The notes beneath the pieces were generated by a model that saw only the letters and a list, made by a program, of their open reading frames with translations, ran no database searches and had not been told where the DNA came from. From positions 30,058,564 through 30,122,563 of the forward strand of contig CM054177.1 of NCBI GenBank assembly GCA_028829895.1: a stretch of 64,000 nucleotides of DNA. The letters are read 5' to 3'. Of this stretch, positions 56,831 through 64,000 are shown piece after piece. The stretch is from Sinotaia quadrata. Lineage: Eukaryota > Mollusca > Gastropoda > Architaenioglossa > Viviparidae. A program made the translations under genes and the position numbers. How positions within the stretch are numbered: position 1 is the first letter of the stretch; every line of letters begins with the position of its first letter.

Positions 56831-56904
56831 GCACAAAAGATATTGGTTCAAAAACCTGAGTCATTCAAACTTTCCTGTTACGTCATGACCTACTTATTCA
56901 TAAG

Positions 56905-57110
56905 TCTCCGAGTTCTGTGAATGCATAATGTACACTTTCATGTCTAACTCACTGTCATCACGACTCTCTGAGTTTTCGGTAAATATAATATACGCTTTCA
57001 TGCTATAACTCAGTCAACACCACTATCTGAGTTTTGTTAATGTATAATATAAAACGTTTCTGTTATAACGCACTGTCTTCATCATATATAATTTCCTGTT
57101 ATAACCCACT
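56905..57110. repeat. Degenerate minisatellite, period about 50-60 bp
   Basis: ctgagttttgttaatgtataatat and tttctgttataac(t/g)cactgtc-like pieces, about four copies. Confidence 0.7.
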
Positions 57111-57429
57111 ATGCTCATTACTTTCTCCGAGTATGCGCATGAAAGTCAATGGGTGCAGCAATTACAAGTTTGTGTTAAACTTCCGGGTTCCGATAGGGAC
57201 AGCACAGTCTGCGAAATTGTCTTTATATTTGATAGCGCTGACACTAAATAGTCAGTAAATGTATATGTCGTACTGACATGCTATGTGATTATGTACTTCT
57301 TAAATATTGCTAGTAAAACAGTGGCTACAAGATGAGACTAAGTCGATAGTCCAACAAAAAGTAATTGATTTGCAAAGTCTAGAATTATGTCTAAAAGAAC
57401 CCGAAATGCTTTGATGTATATATCCTGAC

Positions 57430-57750
57430 TATTAAAATATCCGCCAAGTTGTTATATATACATCAAGTATGTAAATATTCATCTCGCTGTAATATATATA
57501 TTCAGACAGTATGTAAACATGCATAGCGCTGTTATTTATACAGTGAGCATATAAACATACATCTCGATGTTATTTATAGTCAGCATATAAACATACATCT
57601 CGATGTTATTTATACAATCAGCATATAAACATACATCTCGATGTTATGTATACTGCTAGAATGTAAGCATTCATCTTCTTGTTATATTCAACATTTATAA
57701 ACATTCATCTCCGGGTTATATATATACAGCCAGCATGTAAATATTCGTCA
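57430..57750. repeat. 38-bp minisatellite, about 8 diverged copies
   Basis: Core is cagcatataaacatacatct and cgatgttatttatac. Confidence 0.85.
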
Positions 57751-58684
57751 CGAATTTCCAAAGACAAGTCAATAATATTGCTGAAATGTTTTCTAAAAAA
57801 CGAAAGACTGACAGCCTGAGAGCACCAAAGCGGCATTAACTTTCTCCAGGCAAGGAGCTAAATCCCGCTAAGCGACACGGCTGAGACCAAGACTGTGTTA
57901 ATTTACGACTAGATGTCTCCTCAATAGTACCCAATAGACGTTTAAAATTAGGTCAAAAGAATATAGGTTGCCCGAATTTTCATCTCTTCCCTGTTCTCAA
58001 AACAGATGACACAAGAAGGGATATTTTATGGCAACTGAAAATTACAAACAAAACAGCAAGAAAAGTATACAAATATCTTTTCTAAATGCTTAATCTATCT
58101 CATAAAACAAATGAAAAATATACAAATTTATAAAGATATTTATAAATAATTTATATAATGAGAACCATTGTATTTTTAATCATCATACTTTTTCTGCTTA
58201 GTATACATGAGTGTTTAGAATGAAATTTAGGTCAGGCGATCGCTTTGTATTTTAACAGTTTAAATAATGATTAAATTAGTAATTAAAAATGTCTTTTGTT
58301 TTGTGTTTCGTATTTATTGCCAAATTCAGCCACACCTATAAAAGTCCTTTAGATATACAGACTGTTGAGCTAGCATGTTGCAATATCCAGCCACATCTAT
58401 AAAAGCCTATATGCTAGATGATTCGTATTCTAAAGATATTTTTAATGTCATTGTGACCTTGTTGGCTTATTTAAATGTATCAATTGGCATATTTAAATTA
58501 TTTAATCGGTCTTTTGTATCTAATTATATGACCTATTCAGTCTTGAATGTAAATACTTTTTTTTTTACAGTATTTACAGTAGTTGAAGAAGAATACCCTA
58601 GCCACACCCAACATTTGTATTTCAATTTAATTTGTATTTCACTGCAATTGTCAGTTATTTGAAAGAAACGTCTTTCTATTACAG
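57751..58684. other. Unique AT-rich stretch
   Basis: A short duplication (gccacacctataaaagtcct / gccacatctataaaagcct) lies at 58330 and 58390. A 23-codon frame ending at 57839 (MFSKKRKTDSLRAPKRH) has no splice support. Nothing else. Confidence 0.45.
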
Positions 58685-58798
58685 TGTCGTCATTTTCCAT
58701 CATCTGAAATTTGTGGTCATCAGCGACTTTGCATCTGTAAGGAATCTGTGGCTAATGATTCAGCGACCTCGGGGAGGTCTGCAGACGAAAGCGTCTAG
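58685..58798 (+). CDS. Possible terminal exon on plus strand, Cys-rich
   Basis: A strong acceptor (acgtctttctattacag ending at 58684) opens a phase-0 frame reading CRHFPSSEICGHQRLCICKE then SVANDSATSGRSADES and stopping at TAG 58796-58798. A consensus AATAAA follows at 58907-58912, about 110 bp downstream, as expected for a last exon. Four Cys in the first 18 residues suggest a small disulfide or metal-binding segment. No upstream exon that joins in phase was found. An internal gtaagg at 58737 could be an alternative donor. The family is unknown. Confidence 0.38.
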   Translation, partial: CRHFPSSEICGHQRLCICKESVANDSATSGRSADESV

Positions 58799-58906
58799 GA
58801 ATCAGGTCATGAGGAAATGGTGGTGTCGGTTCCATCAGTGGTATGCAAATTTCTTTCAAATGTCTTGTCTTTCAGGAGGAAAAGGAATTGTTTTATTAAA
58901 ACAACG

Positions 58907-58912
58907 AATAAA
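58907..58912 (+). promoter_or_regulatory. AATAAA poly(A) signal of the possible 58685 terminal exon
   Basis: Consensus hexamer about 110 bp after the stop codon of the possible exon; its value depends on that exon being real. Confidence 0.35.
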
Positions 58913-59825
58913 ATGGTAAAGAATCGACAAGAGATTCCTTCATCCATTAATTCATTCATTACATAATTATTTCCATATAATTTATTTATTTATTGAAAGT
59001 AAAATTATGCTTTATATTTCTAGTTTCCTGCTTCCCAGTCAATATAGCATTTACCAATTACTATTTGAAGGTAATTTCAAGATTTATGCAAGAAATCTTG
59101 ATCGAAAACAATGGTGCTAATAGTAGAAAATAAGTAAAACTTTTCTGTAGACACATGTAGTGTAGATCTACAAACTTGATACTGTATAAAAATAAAAATG
59201 TATAAATCTATAAACTTAGTCCCAGATTTTGACGTAGGTGTTTTTATAGAGTTATAAACGTTTATTTAAAGTACGTCTTCCATAGAGCTATAAATTTTGT
59301 ACGTATTCTGTCAGACATACTGTATAACTCTATTATAGATCTGTATGTCAGATGTACTTGGAAATGTGAAATAAATATAACATGTTATGTTAACAATGAC
59401 ATTATTAGAGTGGCATTTTTAATAGATCTCCTTATCAAATAGTGAATTGCGACTCATTTCCATAAGTCACCAATGATTGTAGCGTGTCAAGTTTGCACAC
59501 CGCTCTTCGTACAAGTGCTTACGTGGTGTTAATATTAATTGGACAAAGATATAAACTTTAAATATCTATCATTTCACTTTCAAAGACTTGTTTAAATCAG
59601 TGAGAAATAAGTTAAAATCTGAGTTGTTTAATGCGTAATACTGAAATAAAGATGTCACTTGGCATGACGTCAGTCGCTAGCAAAAATACATCACCGTATG
59701 TGGTGACCTTTCCAGAGCGTACTATCTTGCAGTTCCAGTCATGAAAGGTAAATATAAAGCAAACTGGGCATCTTGGCGACGGTTATCTACCAGAATGCTC
59801 AAGAAATAATTCTGGAAATATGTTC
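58913..59825. other. Unique AT-rich stretch with traces of repeats
   Basis: Diverged tatagagctataaa and tctgtatgtcaga motifs lie at 59150-59350. No gene. Confidence 0.45.
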
Positions 59826-59999
<174 letters not shown>

Positions 60000-60000
60000 C

Positions 60001-60325
60001 CTGTCTATCTAACTATCTAAATTAAATATGAAAACAAAGCAATTTGATAAGCACAAAAACCAGAACTACAAGCATGATTAATCATCTATTGCAGAAAACA
60101 AAATTTAGTAGCAGCAGGAGACATATTTGTTTCTCGATCGTAATTCCCACTTGTAGTTCGACGTCCCAAGCCGCTCTTTAGAGAGCTCAGTCCAAACTTG
60201 AAAGATATAGTTATTATATTGACACAATCAGACACTGGTATAAATACTATTTTGATATTCCTTTAGCAGCGACAAAATTTAGAATAAATAATTATTTTTG
60301 GCAAAAATGAGGCAGGGATGTAAAT
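60001..60325. other. Unique stretch
   Basis: Nothing identifiable. Confidence 0.5.
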
Positions 60326-60730
60326 ATGGCATTGGTATATATTGACACAAGTCTACCTGTTACGCCTGCAAAATGTAACATTGATATACACTGACACAAG
60401 TCTACCTGTGACGCCTGCAAAATGTAACATTGGTATACACTGACACAAGTCTACCTGTGACGCCTGCAAAATGTAACATTGGTATACACTGACACAAGTC
60501 TACCTGTGACGCCTGCAAAATGTAACATTGGTATACACTGACACAAGTCTACTTGTGACGCCTGCAAAATGTAACATTGGTATACACTGACACAAGTCTA
60601 CCTGTGATGCCTGCAAAATGTAACATTGGTATACACTGACACAAGTTTACATGTGACGCCTGCAAAATGTAACATTGGTATACACTGACAAATGTCTACC
60701 TGTGACGCCTGCAAAATGTAACACTGATAT
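60326..60730. repeat. 49-bp minisatellite, 8 copies
   Basis: Core is aacattggtatacactgaca and caagtctacctgtgacgcc. Confidence 0.97.
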
Positions 60731-60804
60731 ATTAGTGAAAATGAAATCTTGATTTTCTTCAAATGTAACTTTGGTAATGCGTTTCTGGTAACTATATGTT
60801 TGGT

Positions 60805-60860
60805 ACAAAAGGTGAGACATTGAGAATGAACACGTGAGACATTGAGAATGAACACGTGAC
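60805..60860. repeat. 22-bp duplication
   Basis: gtgagacattgagaatgaac plus ac, twice in tandem. Confidence 0.9.
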
Positions 60861-60918
60861 CTTTGCAAAATATACGAGCACGCCCTGCTTGTTAGGGGTT
60901 CGAACGTAACCAACTACG

Positions 60919-61010
60919 GTTGCTATGGCAGTACAGACCGGGGTTGGGCAGTCCTATTATAACCGATTCTCTCCTCTGATCTTTTCACATGCAAAAGAGC
61001 GCATGCGCAG
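60919..61010. promoter_or_regulatory. X-box-like and NRF-1-like sites
   Basis: gttgctatggca (about 60919-60930) resembles an RFX X-box, and a perfect gcgcatgcgc palindrome (60999-61008) matches the NRF-1 consensus. A second X-box-like half, ctatagcaac, is at about 61161. Such pairs occur in promoters of ciliary and housekeeping genes. No associated exon is visible within the window, so direction is unknown. Confidence 0.35.
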
Positions 61011-61170
61011 GTTGGAACGTAATTGTTGGGCGAAGTGAAGAAGGGACGAAGGAAAGGAGGGGTGTGGGGGGCAGAGACTGATCTAGTTCTTGTCAGGAAT
61101 AGCACGAGGCAAAATCAGCATATGGCTGCAGTCGCTAAATGACTTAATGAGTCGTAATCACTATAGCAAC

Positions 61171-61385
61171 AGATGACAGGAGACATCAAAAGCAAGCAGA
61201 ACAAGACCGATGAAAGGAGACACAAAAATCAGGCAGGAGCCTGACCGATGGTAAAAGACATCAAACGCAAGCGGGAATATGGCCAATGGGAGGAGACATC
61301 GAAAGCAAGAACGTGGCTGATGAAAAAAGGCACCAGAAGCAAGCAGGAACCTGACTGATGGAAGGAGACACAAGGCGCAAGCAGT
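61171..61385. repeat. 40-bp minisatellite, about 5 copies
   Basis: Core is gacatcaaaagcaagcagga and tgaccgatggaaggaga. Confidence 0.92.
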
Positions 61386-61434
61386 ACATGTTCACTGACC
61401 TTAATTCACTCTCTAAACAATGGATTCCTTCTCA

Positions 61435-61905
61435 CTGAACATTGCTTAGAGCTTTTGTTGCGACAGATTATTCATTTTCTGTTCATTGCGACAAACAAAT
61501 TCTGTTACTGCTTATAGCGACAGATTATCCTGTCGCTGTTTTTGCGACAGTTGCTGGATAACTGAGTTACTGTCTTTGGGACAAGTGATTGTCACTAATT
61601 AGTACGACGAATAAATCAGTGTATGGAACATACCTTTCTGTTTATTGGTCAGCCAATTCACTTACTCTGTGTGGAACATACTATACTGTTTACAGGACAC
61701 ACAATTTAATTACTGTGTATGGAAAATACAATCATGTTTATTGAACAGACAATTCAATTACTGGAGAGTACATTATTGTTTATTGGGCAGACAATTGAAT
61801 TACTATGTGTAGAAAACACTATACTGTTTTTTGGAGAGATAATTCAATCACTGTGTATCGCGACAAATTACTTAATTACTGTTCTTTGTTACTAATGTAC
61901 CGCTG
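61435..61905. repeat. Degenerate minisatellites: gcgacagatta units, then a 48-bp unit
   Basis: ttgcgacagattattc-like units lie at 61455-61560. A 48-bp unit (tgtgtatggaacatactata and ctgtttattggacagacaat) lies at 61615-61870, about five copies. Confidence 0.85.
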
Positions 61906-62320
61906 AATACTGTCACTGCCGAAACTCATGAGTGTAGGATTGCCACTGGAAGTACACATGTACAAATTGTCTTCTTGTTTCAAACAAAATTAACGTGAGC
62001 GTCTGAATGTCTTCAGTGAAGAATACAATTATAAAACTTAAATCGATTATCAAAATTTTGTTAGAACGACTTGTAACTATTGCACAAAACAGAAAACAGT
62101 AAACTAGAACATAACGGCTTTCTGATTATTTTATTAAATTTATCGGGATATGTTCGAGATTAATAAAGCCACAAGGACGTAACACACATGACCAGTCTAA
62201 ATATCAGAATAGCATTTACCATATGGCAATGTCGTTGTTCGTTTGAAACTATATTTCACTAAATAACATCGTTCTTTATAAAGTGACTATCTGACTTACT
62301 AATAAAAAGTATTCTTGGGA
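61906..62320. other. Unique AT-rich stretch
   Basis: Nothing identifiable. Confidence 0.5.
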
Positions 62321-62324
62321 AATA

Positions 62325-62590
62325 CGCAGTTTGAGTATGTGTCAGGGGACATTATTTTTGGGAAATAGATTGAGTACGTGAGAAAGACATAAGAGTGATT
62401 TTCTCATGCATGACAGGGTAGTCTACAGCACAAGGGGACATTACTGCTTGGAAATGGACTGAGTACGTGAGAAAGAATTAAGAGATTTTCTGACGCATGA
62501 CATGGTAGTCTACAGAGATTTTCTGACGCATGACATGGTAGTCTACAGAGATTTTCTGACGCATGACATGGTGGTCTACAGCACAGGGCA
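62325..62590. repeat. Mixed minisatellite: larger diverged unit, then 33-bp unit
   Basis: Two diverged copies of gggacattattgcttgggaaatggactgagtacgtgagaaag type are followed by three tight copies of gattttctgacgcatgacat with ggtagtctacaga. Confidence 0.88.
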
Positions 62591-62924
62591 TACGCTTCTC
62601 GAGTAGGAAACTTTATCTGATATGAATGATACGAAATATAAATTTCCTCCTGAACAGATAAAATAAAGCATTGTCTTCCCAGTGATGCGTCTAAAGATAC
62701 AGGTTGTGACCTCAGTTATGAAGGAAACCTTACTCTGGCATGACAGTGACATCATACAGATTGTTGACATATAAAGACAGGGCGAGAACTTTATATGCTT
62801 TCTCAGTGAAGCAATGAAAGAAACAGGCTCTTAACGTCTCATGTTTCTGCAAATGTAGGCAGCAAAAGTGCAAACACCAGGCAACTAGCAGACTGCACCT
62901 TTCAACAGACAAAAGCACTTCTTC
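62591..62924. other. Unique stretch
   Basis: No exon supported; the long minus-strand frame here continues from the adjacent array. Confidence 0.45.
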
Positions 62925-63480
62925 CAGGCCTGTCACGACGTACAATGGCTGAACTACAAGTACAGTGAGGCCTGTCACGACGTACAATGGCTGAACTACA
63001 AGTACAGTGAGGCCTGTCACGATGTACACTGGCTGAACTACAAGTACAGTGAGGCCTGTCACGACGTACACTGGCTGAACTACAAGTACAGTGAGGCCTG
63101 TCACGATGTACACTGGCTGAACTACAAGTACAGTGCTGCCTGTCACGATATACACTGGCTGAACTACAAGTACAGTGCTGCCTGTCACGACGTACAATGG
63201 CTGAACTACAAGTACAGTGAGGCCTGTCACGATGTACACTGGCTGAACTACAAGAACAGTGCTGCCTGTCACGATATACACTGGCTGAACTACAAGTACA
63301 GTGCTGTCTGTCATGATGTACACTGGCTGAACTACAAGTACAGTGCTGCCTGTCACGACGTACAATGGCTGAACTACAAGTACAGTGCTGCCTGTCACGA
63401 TGTACACTGGCTGAACTACAAGTACAGTGCTGCCTGTCACGATGTACAATGGCTGAACTACAACTACAGTGCTGCCTGTC
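62925..63480. repeat. 42-bp minisatellite, 13 copies
   Basis: Core is ggcctgtcacgatgtacact and ggctgaactacaagtacagt, with variant families (gaggcc versus gctgcc, caatgg versus cactgg) intermixed. The period of 14 codons yields a 270-codon minus-strand frame (62730-63542; repeated GSTVLVVQPVYIVT). Substitutions are both silent and replacing, and no splice or start context supports it; called as repeat. Confidence 0.94.
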
Positions 63481-63834
63481 CTATTACAACACACATTTCC
63501 TCGTTCTCCACTGTGCAGTATCAACTCCATGAAACAAAACACCCCTCAAGATTTGCAATCAAATGATCTTGCAAGAGAGAGTCGGTAGTGACAAGGATCC
63601 CCGATACGCCTGCGAATGGAGGAGATGATAAATCATGAATACCCCTCTCCCAACATTAAGTGTTCCGCTGAGAAAGATAGAGAGCAGCGCACATTTTTTC
63701 TAGCCTAGCAATTGATTTTCTAAAGTGTAGAGAGCACTTATCTTGCGATATGGTAACAGAAAAAAAGAAACCTGTCTTATCGACTAAGATGCATGACATG
63801 TTGAACAAAAATTACTCTAGCCAATAGTTTCTTG
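63481..63834. other. Unique stretch
   Basis: Nothing identifiable. Confidence 0.5.
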
Positions 63835-64000
63835 TTCTCAAGACATGTATGACTGTCGTGGTGCTGGGAAATTGTTCTCCAGACAGGTATTATTGTCATG
63901 GTGTTGGGCACTTGTTCTCCAGACAGCTATGACTGTATGATTGTTGTGGTGTTGGGCACTTGTTCTCCAGACAGGTATGACTGTCGTGGTGTTGGGCACT
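63835..64000. repeat. 40-bp minisatellite, 4 copies, cut by window end
   Basis: Core is ttctccagacaggtatgact and gtcgtggtgttgggcactt. One copy has a 7-bp insertion (tgattgt). It continues past the window. Confidence 0.95.

Noticed and set aside
60890..60915. tRNA T-arm-like ggggttcgaac
   Set aside because: Flanking bases do not pair to form a T-stem or acceptor stem.
62730..63542. 270-codon minus-strand frame, longest in the window
   Set aside because: Period of 42 bp keeps the frame open; copies vary at replacing sites as freely as silent ones; no start, signal or splice context.

Overview
The window reads as intron-rich, AT-rich, non-coding DNA from an invertebrate animal. A mollusc or other lophotrochozoan is my best guess, at low confidence; it rests on general texture (very many minisatellites, long introns, a FLYWCH-type Mutator transposase relic), not on a diagnostic gene. 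There is no bacterial-style gene organisation. Almost all longer open frames are by-products of tandem arrays or microsatellites.

The best-supported gene lies on the minus strand. Three exons at 28254-28406, 21920-22372 and 21415-21588 have canonical acceptors and donors, all sit in phase 1, and join in frame. They encode a single-pass membrane segment with a basic juxtamembrane stretch, then a Ser/Arg-rich tail carrying about ten R-R-x-S type motifs. Part of that tail is itself a 60-bp (20-residue) coding minisatellite. A phase-1-compatible terminal exon is proposed at 342-505 and a possible first coding exon, just downstream of a perfect CRE, at 45566-45620. If both are right, one gene of about 45 kb with a short product spans most of the window. 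I do not recognise its family.

The second biological element is a decayed Mutator-like (MULE) transposon on the minus strand at about 10340-13160. It has a FLYWCH-like zinc finger, remnants of the DDE transposase core with frameshifts, stops and lost catalytic residues, and the conserved C-terminal TNN...HP..WKFID block. The 41-bp minisatellite in its middle (10522-11626, about 27 copies) is an amplified piece of the transposase reading frame itself. Three other arrays (13, 57 and 22 bp) sit in or at the edge of the same relic.

Everywhere else the sequence is a chain of well over 60 distinct minisatellite arrays (periods from 13 to about 86 bp, mostly 29-57) plus microsatellites (CA, GA, TCTA, CT-rich), separated by short unique stretches. 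Four diverged copies of a block starting TGTGA/TGTCA (about 23881, 29021, 36767 and 53868) and three copies of a GC-rich motif shared with the MULE flank (about 13130, 14240 and 27847) are candidate dispersed elements. A few isolated exon-like or promoter-like islands (13645, 39408, 52213, 56632, 58685, 60919) are listed with low confidence.
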